Source: Chara braunii
Taxonomy: Eukaryota; Streptophyta; Charophyceae; Charales; Characeae
DNA length: 49,148 nt
Direction of reading: 5' to 3'
Assembly (NCBI GenBank): GCA_003427395.1
Contig: BFEA01000302.1
Location: 587,475-636,622 of the forward strand
Shown: one piece after another, positions 9,422-20,575 of the stretch
How positions within the stretch are numbered: the stretch's first letter is position 1
Layout of the letters: each line of letters begins with the position of its first letter
Made by a program: the position numbers and the translations under genes
The notes under the pieces: model-generated
Told to the model about the DNA's origin: nothing
Databases searched by the model: none
Seen by the model: the letters and a program-made list of their open reading frames with translations, nothing else

Positions 9422-9737
9422 GAGGTTGAAGCCCTGGATGCTAATCTACGTAAGAATAAAGATATCAAGAGAATTCAAGTTACTTTCATATCAGAAGAGG
9501 CAATCCCGGTCGGTTCACTTTTTGCTGATGACTTATCTATAATGATTGAAGCATCCCATGAGAATCTATAAGCTCTAAGGGTCATGATGAATCAATGTTG
9601 TAGACTCTCTGATATGAAGATTAATTGGGGGAACAAAACGTTAGGATGATGGATTCATCATCAAGGTGTTAGACCCCCAGAGGATCCAAAAATCACATGG
9701 CTAACTAAAGAGACACCGGTCAGGGTGTTGGGAACCT
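9422..9737 (+). mobile_element. Inverted 5' segment of the LINE (RT palm region)
   Basis: The plus-strand reading gives VEALDANL, then VTFISEEAIPVGSLFADDLS, then MKINWG and W-L-T-K-E-T-P-V-R-V-L-G-T-S. The F-A-D-D box is the RT catalytic motif. In the LINE the next residues after R-V-L-G-T-S should be the S-A-E-G-R-P found at the start of the oppositely oriented segment at 9421. The two segments therefore meet head to head and together cover one continuous stretch of ORF2. This is the expected product of twin priming. Confidence 0.75.
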
Positions 9738-9850
9738 CTTCATCCTTCTAATGAGCACCTAATATGAACTTGGTTCCCTTCACCTATGTTGAACTTAGGT
9801 ATCTTCACTCGTGTCGGGCCGCCAGAAGAAACGTTTCCTTACTAACCCTT
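9738..9850. other. Short non-coding stretch between two LINE remnants
   Basis: This is probably the 3' untranslated end of the LINE at 9850-13435, into which the twin-primed LINE inserted. No poly(A) remnant is visible on the minus strand here. Confidence 0.4.
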
Positions 9851-10040
9851 ACAACATTTTTATGAGAATAATGACCTGGAATGTGTGTTTAACCTTCGAC
9901 TACCCCTTCTTCTCCAAGGATATTCCTTCCATACCATGATAGCGGGACAATAACATTCTGGGGTAAAAAAAATAGACTAGGAAATTCTTGAACAGTGCGG
10001 AGGGGGATTGTTGGGTCCACCATGGTCCACATATTGAACT

Positions 10041-10473
10041 TTAAACCACGAGTACCTCCTAAAGTCGTGCCCGTTAACATGCCATGATTTTAGAAAATGT
10101 ACAGGCTACTACAGGAGCGTCCAAATTCATCCGACTAGAAACGTTTCTACTCTTTTTTTTTTTCAGCGGCCGATAGCTGGGCCAAGTACTGGTGGTTTAA
10201 CTTGTAGTTTCTTGTGAACTTTTGTCCCTCCTCTATCTCAGCTCCCTCCCATTCCACTCTCCTTATCCTTCCACCTCCCCATCCCTCCTTATCGGCCGCG
10301 GCGCTTTCCCGTTAACACGCCACGCCTGCAGGGCTTCGGGGTACCCGACCATAATGGCTGCAAGCGCCAACCAAAACAAAGTTGAAATGTCGCGCCGACA
10401 GTTCGACAAAACTTGGGGCGCAGGGTGTTGGTCGGGTCGGCATTGATAGCTGGGCCAAGTACCGGTGGTTTAA
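10041..10473. mobile_element. Two or more TTAA-type elements inserted in the LINE
   Basis: One copy spans 10041-10200, from TTAAACCACGAGTACC to GGCCAAGTACTGGTGGTTTAA. A second right end lies at 10453-10473 (GGCCAAGTACCGGTGGTTTAA). Its body near 10280-10340 repeats the CCCGTTAACACGCCAC segment found at 10069-10084 and, in variant form, at 8521-8536. Both outer borders are TTAA within LINE sequence. This is the same family as the 8484-9305 element; how many insertions there are, and in what order, is unclear. Confidence 0.65.
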
Positions 10474-10692
10474 GATGACCCATTGATCTTAGATATCTAC
10501 TTAAATTTGCTGTTTTATGCTATCAATGAATTCTTGCCCATCTAATCTGACTCCCTTCAGTCCATAGGTGTTCCTTCGCTGCCAAGTGGCCCAAAGTGCC
10601 ACCTTTTTACCTAGGATAAATAGACTATGTGTGAAGTTGTCGGCTTGTTCAGAAAACCATTGTTTAAGTAGAATTGTTTTCCATCCCCAGGA

Positions 10693-11298
10693 CTATTGGG
10701 CTTTAGTTTCTAATTGACCCCATATGCGGTCCCACCACCTCCACAACCATATTGTGTTGGGACACTCTAGAAAGCTGTGTTCAATTGTTTCAAGGATTTT
10801 TTTACTTGGAAACGTAGATTTGCAGAGTTTGCACAATGGTTCAACAATGACCCTTTTCTCCAGGGAGGATTTATCTATTAACCAACCATTTGTAGGAAGA
10901 CACTTGTGCTCTATTTCCCACCGAAGGGAAACTATTTTAGAGGGTTTGGCCTCTTTGAACCATTTAATGTCTCTCAACTCTTTCTTGTTCATGTTCAACA
11001 ATTGCATCCATTTTTCCGACACCCTATCTCTCAGGTTTATTTTGAGTCTAATCATCCAGTATGTAGACTTGACTGATAGGGTGTGCAAGTATCTACTAAA
11101 GTTTTTGTTGAGTTTACTTGTGGTTCCCCATGTCCAGCATATTGGATCTATTGGAAGGTCCAAAAAATATGTGGATGGTCTAAAAGCAAGGCACGACAAG
11201 GCATTCCTCGCTAGGACGCTGGTTCTGAAGATTTCATTTGTGAAAATCCGTATTGGCTTGGTATCCCTGCTGAGAGTTATTACATTGTCTTTTGTCAA
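10693..11298 (-). pseudogene. LINE ORF2 C-terminal region with RT zinc-binding domain
   Basis: A 201-codon open frame. The N-terminal half matches the connection region (FRPSTYFLDLPIDP, then LHTLSVKSTYWM). The C-terminal half is the zf-RVT type domain: HKCLPTNGWLIDKSSLEKR, then C-x2-C (C-K-L-C) and H-x4-C (H-S-F-L-E-C) about 18 residues later, then IWLWRWWDRIWGQLE. This domain is typical of plant LINE ORF2 ends. The reading continues 3' in a shifted frame (FTHSLFILGKK, then YGLKGVRLDGQEF) down to 10475. Confidence 0.85.
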
Positions 11299-12439
11299 TT
11301 CGTAGGGAGTTATTAAAGCTTCCTTGTCGGGGATATAAAAAGGATGTTACCTACCTTTTGTGGATTTTCCTTAATAGTCACCCAGTCACTTTCCTGAAAA
11401 TTTCTCCCTTTCTTGAGAATTCTCATCCATTCTATAGGGATTAGTTTCGCTATTCTATCTAGATTAATCTCCACTTCATGACAGTATTTGAGCTTATTAT
11501 GAAGGCGTTCAAGTTGTGGGGAGATCCGGTCATGAGAAACCTCACACCAAATATCGTTAATCTTCCTGATTCATCATTTTCATGGATTGTCATTGCAATG
11601 CAGGGTAACACCTTGCGGATCTTTAATCCAGGTGTTGTTGAATAATGATTGTTGATTGATCTCTTCCCATCGTTGGGGGGAGTGGTTATCAGGTAGGGGA
11701 GTTTTGTCTATGTTTTGAAGATGGTTGGTCAAAAAGAGTCATGGCTGCTTCCTTGTTTGTCAACAGATAAGGATTTATGTATTTCGTTGTGTCTTTTGGA
11801 ATAGACCAATCTCTATTTTCTAGCCACATAGCTGGATCTGAAGTCTCATCTAATCTCTTTAGTTGTTCCCGTGCAAGGCTACTCCATGGGGTTTGAGGGT
11901 TGACAAATAATCTTTTACTCCATATATAGAGAGTGTCATGGCTTGGATAGAAGGATCAATGATTCCTAATCCCCCCTTGGACTTGGGTAGAATTACTGAG
12001 GACCATGCTCCTCTACTAATGACATTTTTAGAGTCATGATTTCCTCTCCACAGGAAGGGTCTTTGTTGTCAATGAAGAGATTTGATCCATTTGTTGTCTA
12101 AGGCCCAAATTGCAGATGTATACCAAATGGAAGCTAAAATTGCATTGTTAATTACCAAAGATTTACCCCTTATCGATGTGTGTTTATTCTTCCATAGTTT
12201 TGGTTTAGTTTAGGTGCTTTGAAAGATGACATCATTGTTTGTTTTGGACTTCCATTCGGCAGATAAGGAGATAACCAAGACTTTTATTGAATTATCTAGG
12301 GGCAACCATTTAATGGAGGGGGGTTCTGGTGGTCTTACACCCTGATGATGTACCCACCAACCTAGGGGCTTTTCTCCCAATTGACCCTCGTATCTGCCAA
12401 TCTACAAAATTTGTTCATTAAATCTTGTATTGCTTTCAT

Positions 12440-13030
12440 ATTTTCGTCAGTTACATCTCCCATCAGAGAAAGGTCATCACAAAAAAAAAACATATAGGAA
12501 TTGCTTCTTCTGAGATGAAAGTCACTTGGATTTCCCTGACATATTTGTGTTGGTATAGATTGGCAACCAGTGCTCTCATTATTATTATGAAGAGGAGGGT
12601 GCTAGTGGGTCACCTTGTCTAACCGATCTCTGTAAGTCTATTGAAGATGCCATACTACCATTAACCATAACTCTACTGATTGATTTTTGATGCATAATTG
12701 CGATCCAATTTATGAAACATGGTCAAAAGTTCATTATTTCCAGACATTTGTCCAGGAAGAACCAATCCACATTATCATAAACTTTCTCGAAATCTATAAA
12801 GATAAAGGTTGTGTATGTTTAGATTGACGTGTGACTTTGATAAGTTCATTTGTAAGGAGGATGTTATCCCTGATGTTCTGGCCTGTAATGAAACCCATTT
12901 GTGCTGGATGAACAATGTTAGTTATAACTCTAAGCATTCTATAAGCCAGAGCTTTTGCTACTAATTTATACACCACCGTGAGAAACGTGATAGGACGATC
13001 ATTACGAATGTTAAGTTTATCTCTTTTTTT
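12440..13030 (-). pseudogene. LINE reverse transcriptase core
   Basis: Minus-strand reading shows NIRNDRPIT, then VYKLVAKALAYRM, then HPAQMGFITGQNIRDNIL (12794-13015). It continues with FIDFEKVYDNVDW, carrying the first catalytic Asp, then RSVRQGDPLAP near 12620-12790 and F-C-D-D near 12490, in place of the usual [FY]-A-D-D. A run of ten A/T at 12480 next to the active-site box shifts the frame. The enzyme would copy LINE RNA at a nicked target; this copy cannot be active. Confidence 0.8.
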
Positions 13031-13699
13031 TTTACAAAAGGGTAAGAACCCCTTGGTTGACTATCCCTTGTGGTTCAGACCGCATTATGATAGTCCATCG
13101 GATCTTGTGCAAGAGAACCCCACACGAACTTTCATATTTTTTTTGAGAGACCATCAATGCTTGATGTCTTTTCCTCCTCCATTAGGATGAAAACCTTCAA
13201 AATTTAATCATTGATTAATGACATTTTCAATTTCTCCCGTGATTGATTTTCTTAAGGGAATTAAACATTCATCTATTGCTATTGCTTTTTGGGATAGGGG
13301 ACTTGAAAATTTTTGTGAAGTGAAGAGGTCATTATAATAATCCTTGTCATTTTCAGTCTGGCACAGTCGTGCATTTTTTTTTGGGAGTCGTGTAGATGGT
13401 TGATTGGTACTGGCATATAGGGTGACTCTTGACACAACTAAAAGGATGTGGAAACTCGACGAAGAACCCTCATGATTAGTTTGACCTAACTCCCTTTTCT
13501 TTGTTTATTTCGAACAAATGGGCCCAGTGCCCTAGGTCAAATTATGCACTCTGTCAGAAATAGGGTTTGGCGCCTTGCAAGGAAAAAATGATGACCCCTT
13601 TTTGTGTGAGCAAGACACTCTGCCCAAGTTTGAACCAGGGCTGCACTAAAAATAGTCAAAAACGGTTAGCGGGTAGCTGAAAATTCAAGGATGAAAATT

Positions 13700-13916
13700 A
13701 TGAAGTGAGAGTTTTGGACAGTCTGAAAATCCCGAATGGTCTTGAAGTGGTGAAAGGTCCAAAAACCCTAAAAATCACCTGTTTAGTCAGGCTGCATCCT
13801 GAAGTGGTGAAGTGAGAGCTTTGGGAAGTACGAAAATCCTTAATGGTCCTTAAGTGGTGAAAGGTTCGAAGACCCTGAAAACCACTTGTTTAGGCAGGCT
13901 GCATCCTGAAGTGGTG
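13700..13916. repeat. Tandem duplication of about 107 bp
   Basis: Two units start near 13703 and 13809. Both contain GTGAGAG, TGGTCNTNAAGTGGTGAAAGGT-like sequence and GGCTGCATCCTGAAGTGGT. They are about 85 percent similar by eye. No gene is seen in 13440-14070. Confidence 0.7.
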
Positions 13917-14071
13917 AAGGGTGTCTTGAACTGGTGATGAAAAATACGACTGTTGTTAACCTTCTCTCAAAACAGTCCCATATGTTTATGGAGGGAAAAA
14001 AAAAGATCTTTATAGCGTAAGAAGAAAGAAGTAGAAACTACAATTCTAGATATGAATAATTTCTGTGACCG

Positions 14072-14560
14072 TGACCAAGTCATGGAACAAGTCCCAATGT
14101 ACTTTCGACTGCTCGATAACATTTCAAGGGAGCTCTTTCTTATGAAGTCGCTGACTTTAATCCATTGCCAATGCCAGTTTGATAGAGTACTTAGTTTCTA
14201 CTCGCACCATTGCGATGAAAAGCCTTATGACCAGGTCATGGAATAGGTCCCAATGTACGAGGAACTGCTTGATAACTTTTTAAGGGAACCCTTTCTTATG
14301 GACTCGCGAACACCAATCCATTGTCGATGCCAGTTTGATAGATTGCTTAGTTTCTTCTTGCACCATTACCCATGCCAGGTTGATAGGGAACCCTTTCTTA
14401 TGGACTACGGGACACCAATCCATTGCCTATGCCAGTTTGATAGAGTACTTAGTTTCTGCTCGCACCATTGCGGATGCCAATTTGATAAAGTACTCAGTTT
14501 CCACTCGAACCATTGCGATGAGAGGGACTCGCCCCTTCATTAGTTTCTGCCCATACCATT
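14072..14560. repeat. Tandem array with about 157 bp period
   Basis: Units start near 14072 and 14229 with GACCAAGTCATGG and GACCAGGTCATGG. They share CTTTCTTATG, CCAATCCATTG, ATGCCAGTTTGATAGA and TTAGTTTCT modules. Truncated units follow at about 14385 and 14465, and a diverged relative lies at 14650-14780 (TTGCCAATGCCAGTTGGATAGA). Open frames of 64-114 codons here are by-products of the repeats. Confidence 0.75.
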
Positions 14561-14789
14561 GTGACAAGATGCGCTCGCCCCTTCATTTAGTAGAGTTACA
14601 CAAGGTCCAGAAAGTCCACAAAATGGATACTCGTGCAACAAACTGCTCAATAGCTTTTGAAGTAAAACATTTCTTCTAGACTTGGCAACCTCCAATGTGT
14701 TGCCAATGCCAGTTGGATAGACATTTTTTTTTTCTTCTTCATATAATACTTTGTTTCTGCTCCCATCATTGGCAGTGGGAAGAGACATT

Positions 14790-15755
14790 CGCTCCTTTGC
14801 ACAACAGAGTTATGCAAGGTCCATAAAGACCACAAAAACTTGCTTTTCATTTCGCAAATACGTTGAAATCTTCCGTCTTCAGAAAAAAGGAAAAATCCTT
14901 ATTTTTAATAGCTTAGTAGTATGGATTCTTGAGGTGAGGTGTGGAGTTGTGGCAATGGAACGTAAATATGTTGTGCGACGTGTGTGCAGTGTGCATGCAA
15001 GTCCTAAAGAATAGGTTGATGCTTTTGCAGTTGGGGGTGGCAAGGACCACACTGAGGAGGGGTTGGGGCTGTGCGTAGAAGTCCTGGAAAGTGGTTGGCG
15101 GCAGGTGCTTTGTGTTTGAGATGCAGATTTGAATTCCAGGTACCTGTGTCTCCTAGCACAATGTGGCAGCTGGGGCCTATTACATTGTCGATTGGACCCA
15201 TAGCCTCTGCAACACCGCTCACTGCAGCACCAAGCTGTTCGACATGCACACGGGCACCATTGTCTGCCCTGTTTCTGTGTATACATCAATAATAGTTGGT
15301 TGTTGTACTTGTGCAAAATTTGCAAGCGTTTCATCTCCACTTTTGTGCTCAAGGATGGGGTTTTGGCGAACAGGCAGAGACGGTTGGATGGTGGTCACCT
15401 ATGTGGTACCCCCAAACTCAGATCCTGAGGCCTGGGCCGTGGTCGAGGAGGCCAACCGCGACCCCACGACCGAGGCCGCGCGACAGATTTTTCACGCGGT
15501 TGCACCATGGCCAGGTGGAGCCGCATGCCGGAAATTGGGGCGCGCTCGCCGCCTGCGTACATTGGCCTCTGGATCCCCCACCAAAAAATAAAACAAAATT
15601 GAAGTATGGGGCGGGCTCAATAATTTGGTTTTCATAGGGGTTTCATAAAAAAATACGACCCCCCCAAAATAACGAATTTGAAATGGTGGGGGGGTGGTAC
15701 GTGTTGACGGTGTTGTGCACCCCTAATTTGGCAAAAAAAGTTTAAAAAAAATTGG
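14790..15755. other. About 1 kb without a supported gene
   Basis: A minus-strand frame at 15004-15249 has a protein-like composition (M-H-V-E-Q-L-G-A-A-V-S-G-V-A start), but no family I recognise, no start context and no flanking exon signals I can defend. Overlapping plus-strand frames of similar length argue against calling any of them. Confidence 0.3.
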
Positions 15756-15757
15756 TG

Positions 15758-15758
<1 letters not shown>

Positions 15759-15820
<62 letters not shown>
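15759..15820. repeat. (CT)n microsatellite
   Basis: About 31 uninterrupted CT units followed by a C-rich stretch. It creates S-L repeats on the plus strand and E-R repeats on the minus strand, which are not genes. Confidence 0.95.
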
Positions 15821-15822
<2 letters not shown>

Positions 15823-15895
15823 CCCGCCCCCCCTCGGACTACTGTCGGGCTCCCCCTTGGCAGCCGATTGTTGGCGAGCTGCAACATGGCAGCCC

Positions 15896-16045
15896 TTTTT
15901 TTTTTTTTTAAACCCGCTTGCAAGGCCTCTATCCCAGCAGTTGTAAGAGAACTGTCAGGATTGAGGCTTTGGGAATTGGGTTGCTCCATCTATTGGTGGG
16001 GAGCGGCACCGGCTGGCAACCGGGTCCAACGTCCCTTAGAACAAC
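15896..16045 (-). mobile_element. SINE-like element, second copy
   Basis: On the minus strand the head GTTGTTCTAAGGGACGTTG, then GACCCGG and GCTCCCCACCAATAGATGG, is followed by a body of about 80 bp and a 14 bp A tail (15896-15909 read on the minus strand). Order and size match the 8320-8456 copy. A similar body without the head lies at about 16250-16345. I could not find a convincing target duplication. Confidence 0.65.
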
Positions 16046-18545
16046 AATGGGATACAATGCTGGGGCTGTGACCATTTACACTTCTCCTGTAGAGCACCCT
16101 CTATCCCATGAAGCTGCTAATTAACCCTTCCCCTGTAGGTCTCCTAATCATCTGGCCCAGCCTACACCTAGAAGATGTTTGTTGTTCTTTCTTGTTTCTA
16201 GGTCCCCTTGTGATCCAGTCGCCCATTTGACCTCAGACTTCTTCCAAGTGTCTGCAGCCCCTCTATCTCGGTGGTGGTGTAAGAGCCACCAGCCTTACCA
16301 GGATTGAGGTTTATTTGTTGGGCTGCTCCATCAACTTTTGTTAATTTTTTTAAAAAACCCTAAACCCTCCCAGCATTATCCTTAGCAGACCCTGAACTAA
16401 CTTTAGACCATGCTGCTGATCCTGTGAGTAGCCCATAACTGTATCCCTCTGTGCCTAATTTGTTTCATATTGGTGTCTAACTCCTGCCGCAATCCTGTAT
16501 TAAGCCCTGTGGATAGCCCTCATCAGCTCAGCCCACTATCTTCTTCCCATCTTTAGAAGCTGCGGGATTTACCCGTCTTCACTTTCACACCAGATGGGCC
16601 CCTAAATGAGTTGGAATCCCAATTGAAGAATCAAAGCACTGTTCTCCGGACAGACCTGGCAGCAGGAAGTCTTGGAGGTCACAATGGGTGATATCTGCGT
16701 CTCTTCAATATTGTACTCTCCCATGCCCATGCAAGCTGGCAATCCTGTCCTCATACTGGTTGTTCAGTACAGTGGTCACTAGGTGTCCAGTTGTCCCCAT
16801 CATCGGCAACTGGAGTAGGAAGGCGGGAAGGCGGGTTGCCAGAGAAAGGAGGGGTGGAGGTGAGTCAGAGAGAGATAGTAATGTGGGTAGCAGGCAGGAA
16901 GCAGGGGGGTTACTGCAGGGGTGGGGTAGGGTCCATTGCGGGATGGGGATCCAGGGGGATCAAGAGGAAATTTGTCGGGAGGTAAGAGACCGCAACGTGC
17001 AATGGTCGCCTTTGCCATGAGGGTTCGTTCGCCCTCCAATTTTTCCATCTTATTTCGAGGTTATCAAGCAGTTCGGAGAAGATATGTCGGGGATCCTGCC
17101 AGATCTGGGAGTAGGTCTCCCGCAAGGCCTCGTTGAGGGTGGGGTCTCTTTCGTCACGGAAGTCCTGCTTCATAGTCTTCCATGCATGACGAGTACATGA
17201 CCTGATCTCTTCTTCTATCGCCTATTGTGCCTGCTGCAGACCAAACTGATGGCCTTTCCTCTCAAATGAGCACCTAGCTCTCCAGGCTTGCATGAGGACG
17301 TATAGTCTCGTGTACGAGACTATACGTTAGTGGGGAACGGGGTCCACTCCGCTAGCAGGTGCTGGTTTTTACCAAGCAAGATGAGGCCCAAGTCCCACGG
17401 GATGTTGAAGCCCGTGAGCGAATGGAATGCTGCGTCCCACCACCTCCATATTTGGGCAACCATCGGGCACGCCAGCAGGAAGTGTTCGAGAGTTGCCATG
17501 GCAGGCTGTGTCGCCCTTCCACAATAAGTGCATATAGGGGACAACAAACCTCAAGGTCCGTTCTTGAGACAAGCCAGTCGGAGGTGGGGAGACAACGGTG
17601 TATAATCTGCCACTGCAGGGATCTGAGGCTTGTGGGCATTATTTTGGAGTACTTGTCCCAAGGACGACTGCTCAGCAGCTGCGGGTTCACCGGAGAGTCT
17701 CGCTCCCATCTACGTAGGATCGTTTGAGCAATCTGCTGTTGTGGGCAAGATGCTCTGTACCCCCCTTGGACAGTGTAATTCCATACGTGCATAGTAGTTT
17801 GTTGGCCCGACCATTCCTAGTCATCCAGGTCAAAGGGAAGACAGACGATGGGTATGGCAGGCTCAAATGCGTGGTAACCATTATCTTGGTCCCCCACAAC
17901 TCTCACATTCATCAGCCCTCAGCTGCCCTGCCCACAGTTCTGTGGAATCCAGATCTTCATTCCGGGCCAGTTCAGAGAACCGCGCTCCTGGAACGGGCAG
18001 GGTGAAGGCTTCCAATTCACATGTTTCACCGTCTAAGTTGTACACTCTATATACAGTCTCCGGTGTGGGTAGGTCAGTATACCTAACCACCCAGTTTTGA
18101 GGATGAATCGTTGGGCCTTCTCTGATGGTTTGCCTTCAGTCAAGAGGGAGGGTGTCTATCAGTTGACAATTTTTTTTTTCTATTTTTCTTACGTACTTCA
18201 GCTTGGCCTTTAGCTGTTCCAGTGTAGCCCAATTTCGCTCGATTGGGTCCCAGAGGTCACCTACAGTGTAGATTCCTTTCTTTGCCTAGGAGAGCCAGGG
18301 TGAATTGGATGTGAGCAGAAATGGGTTGCCAACATCGTCCAAAATGAAGGGATTGCTGAATAGCGGTTGTCTCCATATGGAGTGTCATTTGTTGGGTGGA
18401 CACTTTTGCCTAGGGCCGCGTTTCCTCCAAAGTTGGTTAACCATTAGAGGGGATGCAGCCAATAGGGGGGTGTAGACTTGGGTGCCAGACCACTTATCCG
18501 AACACAAGCCAAGGGGGCCCATGGGACGTTGTTTCCGACAAGGAG
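16046..18545 (-). mobile_element. LINE remnant, second family
   Basis: Minus-strand LINE, 5' truncated near 18540. Pieces in order: LLAASPLMVNQLW (about 18430), QPLFSNPFILDDVG (18340), KKGIYTVGDLWDPI then LKAKLKYVRKI (18185-18280), 17881-18090, and the zinc-binding domain 17320-17792. That domain shows HRCLPTSDWLVSRTDLE, then C-T-Y-C with H-F-L-L-A-C further on, then IWRWWDA. The ORF end is 16910-17173. The equivalent residues in the first family differ clearly (C-K-L-C, W-L-W-R-W-W), while the copy at 46140-47330 is a close relative. Frameshifts throughout show inactivity. Confidence 0.8.
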
Positions 18546-18560
18546 AAACAGCAAAGAACA

Positions 18561-18745
18561 AAAGGAAGAAGAAGATGAAGCACCAAGAAAGAAGCAAGAA
18601 ATTGAAGAAGTATAAAAAAAAGAAGACAAAAAAAACAGCAAAGAAGAAGAAGAAGAAGAAGATGAAGATGAAGATGAAGAAGAAGAAAAATAAGATGTAG
18701 ATGAAGAAGAAGAAGAAGAAGAAGAAGAAGAAGAAGAAGAAGCAA
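18561..18745. repeat. (GAA)n-rich microsatellite
   Basis: Purine-only tract dominated by AAG/GAA and GATGAA units. Long lysine/glutamate frames (plus strand) and phenylalanine/leucine frames (minus strand) come from it and are not genes. Confidence 0.95.
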
Positions 18746-18883
18746 AAAGAAAAAACCAGCAAAGAATAAAAATTTCCTGCTTTTCTTTTTATTAGGACTC
18801 TTAACTCCGTTCCAGTTATAAAAAAAAGAAAAAAAATCCTGCTTTTCTTGTATACATTTTTTTGTTTTTTTTTTTAGTTTTAA

Positions 18884-19168
18884 CCTAGGCTACCAGAGTG
18901 GCCCGGGGTCACTTGCCCGACCGGGCAAAAAAAATATAAAAAATAAAATTTTTCAAATATATTTTGTTATTATATTTTTTATTTTAAATTTGGTAAAGAA
19001 TTTGGATGTGACCCTGAGGCAAAAGTTCTTTAGTTTATTTTTCTGCATAACATAGTCATTTTTTGGATTTTGGGGAATCTGTGTTTTTTTTTTTTGTTGT
19101 TGGGACCTTCTCTGGTCCTTGTACGGGCTGGCCACCCGGGACCGAGGCGGCCCGACTGGTAGCCTAGG
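18884..19168. mobile_element. Inverted-repeat element with TTTTAA duplication
   Basis: CCTAGGCTACCAG (18884-18896) and CTGGTAGCCTAGG (19156-19168) are perfect 13 bp terminal inverted repeats. TTTTAA lies immediately outside on both sides (18878-18883 and 19169-19174). The interior is AT-rich with GC-rich subterminal blocks (GGCCCGGGG and CGAGGCGGCCCG). At 285 bp it is a MITE-sized non-autonomous element, and a TTAA duplication is included in the hexamer. The LTR element starts only 11 bp further right. Confidence 0.75.
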
Positions 19169-19179
19169 TTTTAACCGAT

Positions 19180-19213
19180 TGTGACGTACGTGCGATGGGC
19201 ACGCGCGAAGATG

Positions 19214-19294
<81 letters not shown>

Positions 19295-19505
19295 TGGACA
19301 GACACAAGGAGCAACATTCGAGTGAAGGTATGGTCCGCATCAATGAACAAACCAACCACTGAATGAATGTCCAACCCAGCTGAGCCTAGGCCGGAGAGAT
19401 ATATCGGCCTTGGTCTAGGCTGGAGTAACCCGGTACCGGACCGGGTTCAGGCCGACGACCTGAAACAGGTCCGGCCTCACTGCCGGGCCGGAGGGTACCG
19501 CTACA
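19180..19505 (-). repeat. 3' LTR of the chromovirus
   Basis: Shares TGTGAC...GGTACCGCTACA borders with 32818-33042. Similarity ends exactly at CTACA on the inner side. It is about 100 bp longer than its partner because of a (GA)n expansion at 19219-19290. Confidence 0.85.
19219..19290. repeat. (GA)n microsatellite inside one LTR
   Basis: About 36 GA units. The other LTR has only GAGAGAGA at the same position, so the expansion happened after insertion or was lost from the other copy. Confidence 0.95.
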
Positions 19506-20575
19506 GGATCCTCGGACCATGAGTCGACAAAAAAAACAGAAAAATATCTGACCTGTGTCGACCAACAAAGAGATAAATGTCTGACCTGTCTCGGCCAAGA
19601 AAGAGAAAAATGTCTCCTAAGCCAATGTGGTTGAGCATAAGTCAACACCTGAGCCCTAAAGGCTAAAAGTAACAACATCAATATCCACACCGAAAAAGAA
19701 TGTGGCAAAGTCTCACGTGCCCTATACAAGTACACAATAGCCGAATAAAAGAAAAGGAGCTCAGTCACACGGAAAAGATAGGGAAGGGTGGAAGGCGGCA
19801 AGTACAACTCTCAGAGTAAACTCCAAGGGAGTACCCACACAACCATATGAAACATCATGGGGCTCAGAGGAAGAATAACAACACGACACAAGGCTCAATG
19901 GAAACCATCAAACGGGCACCGCTAGCTGAAAGGAAAAAGGACACTCACACAAGGGAGCACACGAGCGAGCCTGGAAGGAGGGTGCACACCATAGGGTAAG
20001 GCAGAAGGGTGGTAAACAAACACACCCACATGGTCAAGGAAAACAGAGGTCATCATGCGACTGGAGGGTAAACTCCACGATGGTCGATAGATGGGAATGA
20101 TGGAAACTTTGTGGCCGAAAAAGTGCAGTAGTCCAACTGGTGAGTCTCCAGACTGAAGTTGAGTCGACGTAGCCAAGATGAAGTAAGAGTAACATAGAAA
20201 CCGAGTAAAAATCCGGAACACTGCGATAGGTACTATGGTAATGAAGAGAAGCACTGAGGTCGAAAGTCGAATGCGAAAGCCGCATGTAGAAGCTGAATAT
20301 GGAAGTCGAATGTAGAAGCCAAATGTAGAAGTCGAAACCGGGAGTTGCTGCATAAGTGTCAAAGAATGGTAAAAGATAGAGAGCCTATAGGGGGTATAGG
20401 TCAGTCACGATAGTGAGAAGGAAGTCAATGGGTACGTTGAGGTCGAGAGGAATCAACTGCAACAACAGGTAGAACCACATCCATGGGGGAAGGGGCACCT
20501 GAGGCAGGTGCTGGTGGAGTTGGAGGCCCCATCGATGGAGGAGGAAAAATATTAGTGGTCGCTGAAGTAGATGGG
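19506..20575. other. 3' non-coding region of the chromovirus
   Basis: No gene. A 42 bp unit containing CTGACCTGT is duplicated near 19545-19615. A run of about 15 bp units (GTCGAATGTAGAAG-like) lies at 20250-20340 and produces a spurious frame. Confidence 0.5.

Larger units (their letters stand above)
9850..13440 (-). mobile_element. Long LINE remnant (RT to ORF2 C terminus), first family
   Basis: Minus-strand non-LTR retrotransposon, 5' truncated. In order it shows a linker before RT (13208-13435), RT fingers and palm (about 12440-13030), the connection region (11300-12400), the zinc-binding tail (10693-11298) and the ORF2 end (9889-10040, with VDPTIPL then PLSWYG, matching IDPSIPF and PLSWHG at 43400-43500). 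About 70 codons are missing where the 10041-10473 insertions sit. Many stops and frameshifts are present. The family is the same as the LINEs at 1-9421, 33690-36500 and 41327-43802. Confidence 0.85.

Noticed and set aside
15004-15249. Exon of a host gene on the minus strand
   Set aside because: Protein-like composition, but no recognisable family, no splice-site context I can defend and competing frames on both strands.
15723-15989. Glu-Arg repeat protein
   Set aside because: Translation of the CT microsatellite.
18385-18762. Phe/Leu-rich membrane-like protein on the minus strand
   Set aside because: Translation of the GAA microsatellite.
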